This document shows positions 40,966-49,748 of a DNA stretch of 64,000 nucleotides, one piece after another (the stretch's first letter is position 1; the number at the start of each line of letters is the position of its first letter). The position numbers were made by a program, and so were the translations under genes. Source of the DNA: an uncultured Phascolarctobacterium sp. (GTDB lineage Bacteria; Bacillota; Negativicutes; Acidaminococcales; Acidaminococcaceae); assembly GCA_900552005.1 (NCBI GenBank), contig URXU01000004.1, forward strand, positions 1 through 64,000. The letters run 5' to 3'. The notes beneath the pieces were generated by a model. That model was not told the DNA's origin, made no database searches, and saw only the letters and a list, made by a program, of their open reading frames with translations.

Positions 40966-42519
40966 TTATTCAAACTCAATCGTTGCGGGCGGTTTGGTTG
41001 TGTAGTCAAACAGCACGCGGTTAATATGTTTTACTTCGTTAACAATGCGATTTGCAGCAGTAGTAATAGTTGTCGGCGGCAGCATGGTAACTTCCGCAGT
41101 CATAAAGTCAGTAGTGGTTACAGCACGCAGTGCTATAGCGTAATCATAGGTACGTTCATCACCCATAACGCCTACGCTGCGCATATTAGTCAGGGCTGCA
41201 AAGTACTGGCTGGGCCGTTCAGCAGCAGGCAGTTTATCCACTTCTTCACGATAAATAGCGTCAGCATCCTGAACGATGGCTACTTTTTCCGGAGTTACTT
41301 CGCCAATGATGCGGATTGCAAGTCCCGGTCCCGGGAACGGCTGACGGGCAACCAGATATTCAGGCAGGCCAAGTTCTCTGCCGGCCTGGCGTACTTCATC
41401 TTTAAACAGATCACGCAAAGGTTCAACAATTTCTTTAAAATCAACAAAATCAGGCAGGCCGCCTACATTGTGATGACTCTTAATAGTAGCAGATTCACCG
41501 CCAAGACCGCTTTCAACAACGTCCGGATAAATTGTTCCCTGCGCCAGATAGTCAACAGCGCCGATTTTCTTAGCTTCTTCTTCAAAAACACGGATGAATT
41601 CTTCGCCGATAATTTTACGTTTGCCTTCAGGAGCGCTTACGCCTTTCAGCTTGCCATAGAAGCGTTCACGAGCATCTACGCAGATGAAGTTGCTGTCAAA
41701 CTGACCGCCTTCACCGAATACAGAGCAAACTTCCTCACGTTCATTTTTGCGCAGCAGGCCATGATCAACGAACACGCAGGTCAGTTGTTTGCCGATGGCT
41801 TTAGCCAGCATAGCAGCGCAAACGCTGGAGTCAACCCCGCCGGATAAAGCACACAGAACTTTACCGCCGCCAATTTTTTCTTTTAATGCCTGAACGGTTT
41901 CTTCAACGAAAGAATCCATTTTCCAGGTTCCAGCACAGCCGCAGACATTATATACAAAGTTGCTCAGCATTTTGGTACCGTTGTCAGTATGCAGTACTTC
42001 CGGATGGAACTGTACGCAGTAGAGGCCGCGGGCTTTATCCTGGGCAGCGGCAACCGGACAGTTAGGCGTATGCGCAACAATTTCAAAACCGGGAGCGGCA
42101 GTTTCGATGTAATCGTTATGGCTCATCCAGCAAACATTCTGCGCCGGCAGGCTGCTGAACATGGGGCTGTTTACATCCAAATCTACCAAGGTTTTGCCGT
42201 ATTCACGTTCCGGCGCTTTGCAGACATGGCCGCCCAGCATATGCATCATCAGCTGGCTGCCATAGCAGATGCCCAATACGGGTACACCCCAGGTATAGAT
42301 TTCCGGATCAATGGTCGGAGAATCTTCCAGATACGCACTGTTAGGACCACCAGTGAAAATAATGCCTTTGGGATTTTTAGCTTTGATTTTTTCCAGACTG
42401 GCTTTGTAAGAAACAATTTCGCAATATACGCCGCATTCACGTACACGTCTGGCAATCAGCTGGTTATACTGACCGCCGAAGTCGATTACCAGTATCATTT
42501 CCTGTTCTTTGTTTTGCAT
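40966..42519 (-). CDS. guaA: GMP synthase (glutamine-hydrolysing)
   Basis: 517 residues. Amidotransferase domain: ILVIDFGGQYNQLIARRVRE, nucleophile Cys in GVPVLGICYGSQLM, His/Glu in CVQFHPEVLHT. ATP-pyrophosphatase loop: LCALSGGVDSSVCAAML. C-terminal dimer domain ends KPPATIEFE. It turns XMP to GMP, next to a genome region rich in xanthine metabolism. The ATG chosen is 13 bases from AGGAG, which is long; a GTG four codons upstream is an alternative. Confidence 0.97.
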   Translation of the reverse strand: MQNKEQEMILVIDFGGQYNQLIARRVRECGVYCEIVSYKASLEKIKAKNPKGIIFTGGPNSAYLEDSPTIDPEIYTWGVPVLGICYGSQLMMHMLGGHVCKAPEREYGKTLVDLDVNSPMFSSLPAQNVCWMSHNDYIETAAPGFEIVAHTPNCPVAAAQDKARGLYCVQFHPEVLHTDNGTKMLSNFVYNVCGCAGTWKMDSFVEETVQALKEKIGGGKVLCALSGGVDSSVCAAMLAKAIGKQLTCVFVDHGLLRKNEREEVCSVFGEGGQFDSNFICVDARERFYGKLKGVSAPEGKRKIIGEEFIRVFEEEAKKIGAVDYLAQGTIYPDVVESGLGGESATIKSHHNVGGLPDFVDFKEIVEPLRDLFKDEVRQAGRELGLPEYLVARQPFPGPGLAIRIIGEVTPEKVAIVQDADAIYREEVDKLPAAERPSQYFAALTNMRSVGVMGDERTYDYAIALRAVTTTDFMTAEVTMLPPTTITTAANRIVNEVKHINRVLFDYTTKPPATIEFE

Positions 42520-42598
42520 GCCTACAGTCACACTCCTTTTATTTTTTGTGCCGCCTGAGCAGCTGATTATGTAAAAAATATAACGATTTTATCTATAA

Positions 42599-42627
42599 AT
42601 CTTATCATAAACAGGTATAAAAATCAA
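42599..42627 (-). promoter_or_regulatory. Promoter of guaA
   Basis: Minus strand TTGATT, 17-base spacer, TAAGAT, some 80 bp before the gene. I saw no purine riboswitch in the leader. Confidence 0.6.
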
Positions 42628-42640
42628 TTTGAAACTAAAA

Positions 42641-42668
42641 AGACCCCGCAGAAAAATCTGCGAGGTCT
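42641..42668 (-). terminator. Terminator of groESL
   Basis: Stem AGACCTCGCAGA/TCTGCGGGGTCT (one G-T pair), 4-base loop, five T on the minus strand. Confidence 0.88.
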
Positions 42669-42700
42669 AATTATTTACGGTTCATTTTACAGATGTACGA

Positions 42701-44332
42701 TTACATCATGCCGGGCATACCGCCGCCCATGGGCATACCTGCTGCAGCAGGAGCAGCATCCTTAGAAGGTTTGTCTGCTACAATGGATTCAGTGGTGAGA
42801 ACCATTGCTGCAATGCTGGCTGCATTTTGCAGTGCGCTTCTGGTAACTTTGGTCGGGTCAACAATGCCTTCAGCAATCATATCAACATATTTTTCAGTCA
42901 GCGCATTGAAGCCTACACCTTTACGGCTGCGTTTAATGGTATCAACGATAACTGCGCCTTCCAGACCTGCGTTATAAGCGATTTGACGAACAGGTTCTTC
43001 GATGGCACGTTTAACAATTTCCACACCGGTTTTTTCATCGCCGGTAGCTTTAATTTTGTTCAGAGCAGACTGAACTTGCAGCAGGGCAGTACCGCCGCCG
43101 GCCACAATGCCTTCAGCAACAGCTGCGCGGGTAGCGTTCAGAGCATCTTCAATACGGAGTTTTTTGTCTTTCAGTTCAACTTCGGTAGCAGCGCCGACTT
43201 TGATTACGGCAACACCGCCGGCCAGTTTAGCCAGACGTTCCTGCAGTTTTTCTTTATCGAATTCGGAAGTGGTTTCCGGAATCTGAGCACGGATTTGCGC
43301 AACACGAGCGGCAATTTCAGCTTTATCGCCCATGCCGTCAACGATAGTAGTCATTTCTTTGGTTACGCGAACCTGACCTGCCTGACCAAGGTCTTCCATG
43401 GTAGCGCTGTCCAGTTTACGGCCAACTTCTTCACTGATAACGGTTGCACCGGTGAGAATAGCAATATCCTGCAGCATTGCTTTACGACGGTCACCAAAGC
43501 CAGGAGCTTTAACGGCAACAGCTTTGAAGGTACCGCGCAGTTTGTTGACAACCAGAGTTGCCAGTGCTTCGCCTTCGATATCTTCGGCGATAATCAAAAG
43601 TTCACGGCCGCCTTGAACAACTTTTTCCAGTACGGGCATAATATCCTGAATCATGGTAATTTTGCGGTCGGTAATAAGTACCAGCGGATTGCTCAAAACA
43701 GCTTCCATTTTATCCGGGTCAGTTGCCATGTACGGAGAAATATAACCACGGTCAAACTGCATACCTTCAACAGTTTCCAGGCAGGTTTCCATAGTTTTGG
43801 ATTCTTCAACGGTGATAACGCCGTCATCGCCAACCTTTTCCATAGCGTCAGCAATCAGATTGCCGATTTCTTCGTCAGCTGCGGAAATAGAAGCAACTTG
43901 TGCTTTTGCTTCTTTGGTTTCAACCTTTTGAGAAACATTTTTCAGTTCGTCAACCAGAACGTTAACTGCTTTTTGCATACCTTTTTTCAGAACCATCGGA
44001 TTTGCACCGGCTGCAACATTGCGCATACCTTCGCGAATCATAGCCTGTGCCAGAACAGTTGCAGTAGTAGTACCGTCACCGGCTACATCATTGGTTTTGA
44101 TGGAAACTTCTTTAACCAGCTGAGCGCCCATATTTTCAAACGGATCTTCCAGTTCAATATCACGGGCAATGGTTACACCGTCATTAGTAATGGTCGGTGC
44201 GCCGAATTTTTTCTCCAGTACAACGTTGCGGCCTTTAGGACCAAGGGTAACTTTTACTGCATCAGCCAATGCGTTAACACCGCGTTCCAGACTGCGGCGT
44301 GCTTCTTCATTAAACAGAATTTGTTTAGCCAT
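42701..44332 (-). CDS. groEL: Chaperonin GroEL (Hsp60)
   Basis: 543 residues. KDIKFGEDARRSL-type start is shortened (AKQILFNEEARRSLERGVN); the ATPase blocks LGPKGRNVVLEKKFGAPTITNDGVTIARDIEL and DVAGDGTTTATVLAQ are intact; the C terminus has the usual Gly-Met repeat GGGMPGMM. Folds proteins together with GroES. It lies 37 bp after groES and shares the CIRCE-controlled promoter. Confidence 0.98.
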   Translation of the reverse strand: MAKQILFNEEARRSLERGVNALADAVKVTLGPKGRNVVLEKKFGAPTITNDGVTIARDIELEDPFENMGAQLVKEVSIKTNDVAGDGTTTATVLAQAMIREGMRNVAAGANPMVLKKGMQKAVNVLVDELKNVSQKVETKEAKAQVASISAADEEIGNLIADAMEKVGDDGVITVEESKTMETCLETVEGMQFDRGYISPYMATDPDKMEAVLSNPLVLITDRKITMIQDIMPVLEKVVQGGRELLIIAEDIEGEALATLVVNKLRGTFKAVAVKAPGFGDRRKAMLQDIAILTGATVISEEVGRKLDSATMEDLGQAGQVRVTKEMTTIVDGMGDKAEIAARVAQIRAQIPETTSEFDKEKLQERLAKLAGGVAVIKVGAATEVELKDKKLRIEDALNATRAAVAEGIVAGGGTALLQVQSALNKIKATGDEKTGVEIVKRAIEEPVRQIAYNAGLEGAVIVDTIKRSRKGVGFNALTEKYVDMIAEGIVDPTKVTRSALQNAASIAAMVLTTESIVADKPSKDAAPAAAGMPMGGGMPGMM

Positions 44333-44369
44333 TATAAATCGCTCCTTTAAAATCTTTAGTTAATTACTA

Positions 44370-44660
44370 TTATTTTTCAATTACGGCCAGAATATCACGT
44401 TCGGAAAGAATCAGATATTCCTTGCCATCCAGTTTTACTTCGGTTCCGCTGTATTTTGCAAAAACAACTTCGTCGCCTGCTTTAACTTCCGGCGCTACGC
44501 GGGTGCCATTTTCAGTAACTTTGCCTACACCTACGGCAATAACTTTGCCGGTCTGCGGTTTTTCTTTGGCAGCAGTGTCCGGAAGATAAATACCGCTGGC
44601 GGTTTTTTCTTCTTTGGTAACAATCTCAACTACAACATGATCAGCTAACGGTTTCAACAT
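44370..44660 (-). CDS. groES: Co-chaperonin GroES (Hsp10)
   Basis: 96 residues: LKPLADHVVVEIVTKEEKTASGIYLPDTAKEKP-like mobile loop (the exact stretch reads TASGIYLPDTAAKEKPQ), GDEVVFAKYSGTEVKLDGKEYLILSERDILA. AAAGGGG precedes the ATG. First gene of the groESL operon. Confidence 0.98.
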   Translation of the reverse strand: MLKPLADHVVVEIVTKEEKTASGIYLPDTAAKEKPQTGKVIAVGVGKVTENGTRVAPEVKAGDEVVFAKYSGTEVKLDGKEYLILSERDILAVIEK

Positions 44661-44709
44661 CTTTGAAAACCCCTTTCAATAATATGTAATGTCAGTAATT
44701 TTTAATTTG

Positions 44710-44736
44710 TTAGCACTCTTTTTATCCGAGTGCTAA
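44710..44736. promoter_or_regulatory. CIRCE element (HrcA operator)
   Basis: TTAGCACTC, nine bases, GAGTGCTAA: an exact CIRCE inverted repeat, about 50 bp upstream of groES and just after its promoter. HrcA binding here would repress groESL except under heat stress. hrcA is not in the window. Confidence 0.97.
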
Positions 44737-44747
44737 TTACAATTATT

Positions 44748-44775
44748 ATTATAATCAAGCGCCAAAAAAATGCAA
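44748..44775 (-). promoter_or_regulatory. Promoter of groESL
   Basis: Minus strand TTGCAT, 16-base spacer, TATAAT; the start point falls at the edge of the CIRCE element. Confidence 0.8.
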
Positions 44776-44923
44776 TAGTATTTGCAGATTTTTTTACAAT
44801 TTTTTTGCATTTTTGATGTTTGAAGTCCTTTTTTATTCTTCTCAACGCTTTTTTTAATATCATGAAGCCATTTTTTATTCTCGCGAATAGCTGTTTTGGA
44901 TCCAGCAAAGGCAAAACCGCGCA

Positions 44924-44950
44924 GAAAAAAAGAGCCTTCATCAGGCTCTT
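44924..44950 (-). terminator. Terminator of the ANTAR regulator gene
   Basis: Stem AGAGCCT/AGGCTCT, 5-base loop, seven T on the minus strand. Its upstream arm touches the stop codon. Confidence 0.85.
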
Positions 44951-45536
44951 ATTTTCTGTTTTTTTCATCGGCAGCAATAATTTCTTCTGCCAGCTTTTTC
45001 AATGTAATGCGCTTCATCATACTGAACTGCTGCATTTTCCTGTAAGCATCCTGCTCCGTCATGCCATGAACAGTCATTAAAATACCTTTGGCACGGTCTA
45101 CCAGCTTACGGGTAACCAGACTTTCCTTTAACTCTTCCAGTTCCCGGCTAAGACCCTGCCATTCACGAAAACGGCTGACTGCTACTTCCATGGCCGGAAA
45201 CAGCTGCTGCTCACGCACCGGCTTAACCAGATAGGCAATAACACCTGCTTCAGCAGCTTTCGCCACAATATCCTGCTGACTGTAAGCTGTCAGCAGCAAT
45301 ACTGGTGCCAACTCGCCTTCCGTAATGGTTTTGGCTGCCGTCAGGCCATCCATTACGGGCATTTTCACATCCATAATAACGATATCCGGATGCAGCTTTT
45401 CAGCCAGCTGTATGGCCTCCTGCCCGTTGGCAGCCTCACCGACAATTTCATGTCCAGCTTCTGTCAGCATTTCCCGCAGATCCAGGCGAATTAACGCTTC
45501 ATCATCTGCCAGTACGATTTTCAGTTTCTCCTTCAT
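44949..45536 (-). CDS. Response regulator with ANTAR RNA-binding output domain
   Basis: 195 residues. Receiver domain: VLADDEALIRLDLREML, phosphoacceptor Asp in DIVIMDVKMPVMDGL, LLLTAYSQ, and Lys in AYLVKPVRE. ANTAR domain from about 135: KLVDRAKGILMTVHGMTEQDAYRKMQQFSM. Such proteins (EutV, NasT, PdtaR) bind paired hexaloop hairpins and prevent transcription termination. Its start overlaps the kinase gene stop in ATGA, so the two work as a pair. Its RNA targets are not evident in this window. Confidence 0.95.
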   Translation of the reverse strand: MKEKLKIVLADDEALIRLDLREMLTEAGHEIVGEAANGQEAIQLAEKLHPDIVIMDVKMPVMDGLTAAKTITEGELAPVLLLTAYSQQDIVAKAAEAGVIAYLVKPVREQQLFPAMEVAVSRFREWQGLSRELEELKESLVTRKLVDRAKGILMTVHGMTEQDAYRKMQQFSMMKRITLKKLAEEIIAADEKNRK

Positions 45537-46909
45537 TTTTCTACACCGCCTTTTGGAATAATAACCGAAGCCAGTACGCCGCCTTCTGCTATCGGTGTCA
45601 GCGTAAAGCTGCCCTTTAAATCAGCCTCTGTCATGGTTTTGATAATTTTTAATCCCAGACTGCTGCTGTGCTGCAAATCAAAATCAGCGGGCAGGCCCAC
45701 ACCGTTATCGGCAATCAGCAATTCATAACAGTTGCCGCTGTCATTAAATCGCACCGTCAGTCTTCCGCTCATACGGCCGGCAAAAGCATGTTCAATAGCA
45801 TTTTGCAGCAGCTCATTTAAAATAAGAGCAATGCTGGTCGCTTTTTCCGACGGCAGCTGCACATTATCCGTTGCAAAATCGGTTTCCAATGTAAACTCAG
45901 TATTCAGCATACTGGTAACAATCGCCTGATAAATGCTTTTGGCTACTTTGCCCACATCAATCAGTCCGTCTTCCTGCTGTGACAGATACTCATGAACAAC
46001 CGCAATACTGTTAACTCTTCCTATGCAATCCTGCAGAATGCTTTTCGCTTCATCATTGCTGGTTCTTCTTTCCTGCAAACGCAGCAGGCTGACAATGGTC
46101 TGCAAATTATTTTTCACACGATGATGAATTTCTTTGATGACTGCCGATTTTATAAGCAGTTCCTCATCTTTCTTATGCATCTCGGTAATATCCTGCAGAA
46201 TAACAATAGCGCAGCCGTTTTTCTCCTTAACCGCTACCGGCAGCACCTTCATAACCAGGAGCCGTCCATGCATAAAAAACTGTTTGCTTTCGGCTATACC
46301 CGTATCAATAACCATGCCTACCAGCGGCCAGTTAATTGCTACATCATTAGTTCTGCGGCCAATGATACCGGTTACGTTCAAAACCTGAAAAATATGTTTA
46401 GCCTTATTATTAGCCGCAATAATCATCTTTTGCCCATCAACTACCATCAAGCCGTCTTCCGGCGATAATCTTTCATAATCACCCGTACTGTTACCCGGCA
46501 GATTAATCAAAAAGGCCAGCGCCGTACGAATCATAATGTCATCAGGGTCATTCGTCTCAAAACTGATAACGCCAAAGCATTTGCCATAATTATCCTGCAG
46601 CGGAAAAACCTGAAAACTGCTGAAAATACCAAGTTTCCATTCTCTTTTTCCGCTTACGGCAATATTCTGCTGCAAGGCCCTGTTTACTAAAGGTTCTTCC
46701 AGGCAGCGTACGCGCTGCCCGGTCATATCAAAAGCAGATGTACCTAAAAGCGTCATGGGTCTGATCTGTTTGTAGATATTTAAAAATTTTTTGTCCGTGT
46801 CAGGCAGAAAAACAGTAATTTTAGCATGTGTCATGTCTGCTGCCAAGCCTAAAGCAGGCAGCATGGTTTGTAATATATTCTTCTGTTCTGCCGTCAAAGT
46901 GTTCAGCAT
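45533..46909 (-). CDS. Soluble sensor histidine kinase, HisKA_2 family (PdtaS/EutW-like)
   Basis: 458 residues, no membrane segment. An N-terminal sensor (about 1-130) with FQVFPLQDNYGKCFGVISFETND looks GAF-like, then a PAS-like domain (about 145-250), then the phosphoacceptor His in VIKEIHHRVKNNLQTIVSLLRLQ and the HATPase domain with LILNELLQNAIEHAF and IADNGVGLPADFD. The signal is intracellular and unknown. The upstream region holds a dense array of DnaA-box-like sites. Confidence 0.94.
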   Translation of the reverse strand: MLNTLTAEQKNILQTMLPALGLAADMTHAKITVFLPDTDKKFLNIYKQIRPMTLLGTSAFDMTGQRVRCLEEPLVNRALQQNIAVSGKREWKLGIFSSFQVFPLQDNYGKCFGVISFETNDPDDIMIRTALAFLINLPGNSTGDYERLSPEDGLMVVDGQKMIIAANNKAKHIFQVLNVTGIIGRRTNDVAINWPLVGMVIDTGIAESKQFFMHGRLLVMKVLPVAVKEKNGCAIVILQDITEMHKKDEELLIKSAVIKEIHHRVKNNLQTIVSLLRLQERRTSNDEAKSILQDCIGRVNSIAVVHEYLSQQEDGLIDVGKVAKSIYQAIVTSMLNTEFTLETDFATDNVQLPSEKATSIALILNELLQNAIEHAFAGRMSGRLTVRFNDSGNCYELLIADNGVGLPADFDLQHSSSLGLKIIKTMTEADLKGSFTLTPIAEGGVLASVIIPKGGVEK

Positions 46910-46936
46910 GTTTACCCCTCATAGCTTTAGAATGTT

Positions 46937-47063
46937 TTTTCCACATTCAATTATTAAATAATCCACATTTTCTGCACATTATCCACTGCTTTATCCACAG
47001 CAGATAAAGCTTAAACCCGTGATTTCTTCGTTTTTATCCACATTATCCACAGGTTTATGCACA
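46937..47063 (+). promoter_or_regulatory. Array of eight DnaA-box-like 9-mers, all in one orientation
   Basis: Between the tsaD stop and the kinase start. Perfect TTATCCACA occurs at 46991, 47034 and 47043. TTATGCACA, fitting TTATNCACA, is at 47055. One-mismatch forms are at 46937 (TTTTCCACA), 46959 (TAATCCACA) and 46979 (TTATCCACT), and a two-mismatch form at 46970 (TTCTGCACA). Positions 46946-46960 are very AT-rich. Genes on both sides point the same way and no dnaA or dnaN is near, so a replication origin is not implied by context. DnaA titration or control of the kinase operon are alternatives. Confidence 0.75.
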
Positions 47064-47077
47064 AAATGTACTTTTGT

Positions 47078-48094
47078 TTAACCAAGTTTTAAAGATGGAA
47101 CTGCGTTCAAGTCCAATGGACTTGTCATCCCTGCCTGGAACATAAAATAACCGCGGCATGCAATCATTACCGCATTATCTGTACACAGAATTGGCGTGGG
47201 ATGTACCAGTCTGGCGCCAATAGCGCTTACAGACTCAGCCAACGCCGTCTGTAAGGTTTTATTAGCAGAAACACCTCCGGCCAATACAATTTCTTTTAAT
47301 CCGGTTTCCTTCATGGCAAAAACAGCTTTCTGCACCAAAGCATTGACCACGGCCTGCTGGAAAGAAGCTGCCACATCAGCGCGATTAACCTCTATTTTTT
47401 TCTGCTGCTGTGTATGCAGATAATTAATTACCGCGGATTTTAAACCGCTGAAACTAAATTCATACGGTGCATCCAGCTTGGCAATTGGAAATTCAATGGC
47501 ATGAGGATTTCCTCCCAGAGCCAGTTTTTCAATTTCCGGACCACCCGGATACGGAAGTCCCATAACACGGGCAATTTTATCAAATGCTTCGCCCGCAGCA
47601 TCATCGCGAGTCTGACCAAGCAATTCAAAACTATTATAGCCGGTTACTTTTAACAGCGCCGTGTGCCCGCCGCTGACAACTAAAGCCATAAAAGGCGGCT
47701 GCAGCTGTGGATCGGAAAGAAAATTAGCAAAGACATGTCCTTCCAGATGATTAACGCCAATCAGCGGTTTATCTGCCGCCCATGCCAGTGATTTGGCAGC
47801 TGAAAGGCCTACCAGCAGAGCTCCTACCAGTCCCGGTCCATAGGTTACGGCTACGGCATCAATCTCCTGCAGGGTTACACCGGCCTGATGCAAAGCTTCA
47901 TCAATAACGGGCATAATATTTTCAATATGCTTTCTGGAAGCAATTTCCGGTACAACACCGCCAAATTTACGGTGTATAACAATCTGCGACGAAATTATAT
48001 TGCTCAGTACCTCGCGGCCATTTTTAACTACGGCAGCAGCAGTTTCATCACAGCTGCTTTCAATTCCCAAAATATAGATGTCTTTATTCTTCAT
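47078..48094 (-). CDS. tsaD: tRNA N6-adenosine threonylcarbamoyltransferase
   Basis: 338 residues, the catalytic t6A protein: ILGIESSCDETAAAVV, metal-binding His pair in PLIGVNHLEGHVFANFL, VSGGHTALL, DDAAGEAFDKIARVMGLPYPGGP and VLAGGVSANKTL. It transfers threonylcarbamoyl to A37 of ANN-decoding tRNAs. The ATG overlaps rimI and follows AGGAG; the longer upstream frame is rejected. Last gene of tsaE-tsaB-rimI-tsaD. Confidence 0.97.
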   Translation of the reverse strand: MKNKDIYILGIESSCDETAAAVVKNGREVLSNIISSQIVIHRKFGGVVPEIASRKHIENIMPVIDEALHQAGVTLQEIDAVAVTYGPGLVGALLVGLSAAKSLAWAADKPLIGVNHLEGHVFANFLSDPQLQPPFMALVVSGGHTALLKVTGYNSFELLGQTRDDAAGEAFDKIARVMGLPYPGGPEIEKLALGGNPHAIEFPIAKLDAPYEFSFSGLKSAVINYLHTQQQKKIEVNRADVAASFQQAVVNALVQKAVFAMKETGLKEIVLAGGVSANKTLQTALAESVSAIGARLVHPTPILCTDNAVMIACRGYFMFQAGMTSPLDLNAVPSLKLG

Positions 48095-48563
48095 GAGCTG
48101 CTCCTTGTTTATACAGCCACATAATGACCGCATTTTCATGATTATCCTCATAATAGTTGGGACGAACGCCTTCACTGGCAAAGCCGCAGGTCAGATAAGC
48201 CTTCTGCGCGGCAATATTACTTTCCCGCACTTCTAAAGTAACGGCTTCGGCACCTGCTTGCCAGGCCTTATTGACCAGCGCAGCTGTAAGTCTGGTGCCA
48301 AAATTTCTGCCTCTTTCTTCTTCTGCCACAGCCACACGGGTGACCTGAGCTTCACCTGCAACCAGCCAGAAACCGGCATAACCCACCAGCTTGCCTTCAA
48401 ACTCCATAACAATGTAATGAGTAAGAGCATTATTTATTTCATTCAGCAGCATACTTTCGTTCCAGGCATCATAAAAAGCTTCGGCTTCAATGGCCGCTAC
48501 TGCCGGAATATCAGCTGCTGTCATTTCTCTGAATCGGATAATTTCTTCTGTCGTTTCTCCCAT
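48084..48563 (-). CDS. rimI: Ribosomal-protein-S18-alanine N-acetyltransferase
   Basis: 159-residue GNAT protein. Acetyl-CoA loop: VTRVAVAEEERGRNFGTRLTAALV; C-terminal TLEVRESNIAAQKAYLTCGFASEGVRPNYY is characteristic of RimI. The overlap of 43 bases with tsaB and 11 with tsaD, and GGAGG before the ATG, show tight coupling with t6A genes, the normal context of rimI. Confidence 0.94.
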   Translation of the reverse strand: MGETTEEIIRFREMTAADIPAVAAIEAEAFYDAWNESMLLNEINNALTHYIVMEFEGKLVGYAGFWLVAGEAQVTRVAVAEEERGRNFGTRLTAALVNKAWQAGAEAVTLEVRESNIAAQKAYLTCGFASEGVRPNYYEDNHENAVIMWLYKQGAAHEE

Positions 48564-49231
48564 AGTTCCTCCGCCTCTGATCTTCTTATATAGTAAGGTT
48601 CCAAACCGAAAATTTTCTTATCCGCCTGTTCATCAAAGCTGTTTAAGGCGGCTAATGCTACTGAGGCAGCCTGCGGCATCCGCAGTTTTTTCGGCGCCGG
48701 TTTTACCCAGTCCGGCAGTTTTTCAGCAGCCAGCTTCTGACATTCGCCCAAAAGCAGCGCCGGTGTGCCGAATACGGCAATTCGTTCCAGCAGCTGTTCC
48801 TTGCTGACTACTTCCGTATCAGCCAATTTAGTCAAGGCGCCATCCTGCCACTGATACAGAGCCTGATAATAATTGCCCTTCTGCGCATCCAGTACCGGCG
48901 ACAAAACTACGCCTTCCAGCGGAATATTATAGGCAAGGCCCTCCAATGTATCAACTCCATGCAGGCAGCACTGCCAGCTGTAAGCCATAGCTTCGGCCGT
49001 GGCCAGGCCAATGCGCAGTCCGGTGAAAGATCCTGGCCCCATACTTACAGCAACCAACCCGATTTCCTTTTTGCTTACACCTGTTCTCTGCAGCAGCTGT
49101 TCCAGCTGGGGCAGCAGTCCTTCCGAATGGGTCATGCCTGTATTAACATCATACGCAGCAATAATTTCTCCGTCACGGCATAAGGCTACACTGCAAACCT
49201 TTGTTGCCGTTTCAATGGCCAAAGTCAGCAC
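48521..49231 (-). CDS. tsaB: t6A biosynthesis protein TsaB
   Basis: 236 residues of the TsaD-like inactive paralogue family: LAIETATKVCSVALCRDG, HSEGLLPQLEQLL, AVSMGPGSFTGLRIGLATAEAMAY. It is a scaffold that dimerises with TsaD. Overlaps tsaE by 20 bases. Confidence 0.95.
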   Translation of the reverse strand: MLTLAIETATKVCSVALCRDGEIIAAYDVNTGMTHSEGLLPQLEQLLQRTGVSKKEIGLVAVSMGPGSFTGLRIGLATAEAMAYSWQCCLHGVDTLEGLAYNIPLEGVVLSPVLDAQKGNYYQALYQWQDGALTKLADTEVVSKEQLLERIAVFGTPALLLGECQKLAAEKLPDWVKPAPKKLRMPQAASVALAALNSFDEQADKKIFGLEPYYIRRSEAEELWEKRQKKLSDSEK

Positions 49232-49685
49232 ACTGCTCCACTCCTTTTACTATTTCTTCATAACGCTGTCCTTTAGGCTGCAGCACTACTTTGCGTCCCA
49301 TACCATCATGCAGGACGGTGATCTGCAGATACTCTTCCGGCAGCTGGTCCGGAAAAAGTTCTGCCCATTCAATCAGCGTTACACCTTCGCCGCCGCAATA
49401 TTCATCAAAACCGATATCCACCAATTCTTCCGGTCTATTGAGCCGGTACAAATCAAAATGGCGTATTTGCAGCTCCCGTCCCTGATAAATATTCATAATC
49501 GTAAAGGTAGGGCTGTTTACTGCTTCGCTTTCGGCACCAAGCCCAACAGCAATTCCACGGCTCATAAGCGTTTTGCCTGCACCTAAATCACCTGTAAAGC
49601 AGAAAACATCGCCGCTGCGTGCCAGCTTGCCCAAAACATTTCCCAGTTTTTCCGTGGCCGCACTATCTGGCAAAAATAATTCCAT
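49212..49685 (-). CDS. tsaE: t6A biosynthesis ATPase TsaE
   Basis: 157 residues: Walker A FTGDLGAGKTLMSRGIA, switch region SPTFTIMNIY, and HFDLYRLNRPEELVDIGFDEY followed by TLIEWAELFP. ATPase of the TsaB-TsaD complex. The ATG 9 bases after GAGG is preferred over a GTG five codons earlier. First gene of the t6A operon. Confidence 0.96.
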   Translation of the reverse strand: MELFLPDSAATEKLGNVLGKLARSGDVFCFTGDLGAGKTLMSRGIAVGLGAESEAVNSPTFTIMNIYQGRELQIRHFDLYRLNRPEELVDIGFDEYCGGEGVTLIEWAELFPDQLPEEYLQITVLHDGMGRKVVLQPKGQRYEEIVKGVEQCADFGH

Positions 49686-49705
49686 AAATAATTTCCTCAC
49701 TTTTT

Positions 49706-49742
49706 AAAAAAGCAGTACCGACTTTAGCCGGTACTGCTTTTC
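49706..49742 (-). terminator. Terminator of the GerMN lipoprotein gene
   Basis: Stem AAGCAGTACCG/CGGTACTGCTT with a 7-base loop and T-run on the minus strand; probably ends the amidase-lipoprotein transcript. Confidence 0.88.
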
Positions 49743-49748
49743 CTATTT

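Noticed and set aside
41026..41847. 273-codon plus-strand frame
   Set aside because: Antisense to guaA with no start context and a biased composition.
42540..42636. Purine riboswitch before guaA
   Set aside because: I looked for the three-way junction with conserved loops and saw only a promoter and an unstructured AT-rich leader.
42827..44350. 507-codon open frame on the plus strand
   Set aside because: Antisense to groEL, rich in Phe, Asn and Cys as expected from reversed groEL codons; no domain.
46937..47063. Main chromosomal replication origin
   Set aside because: The DnaA-box cluster is real, but genes on both sides are co-directional and no dnaA, dnaN or rpmH is near; kept as a finding without calling it oriC.
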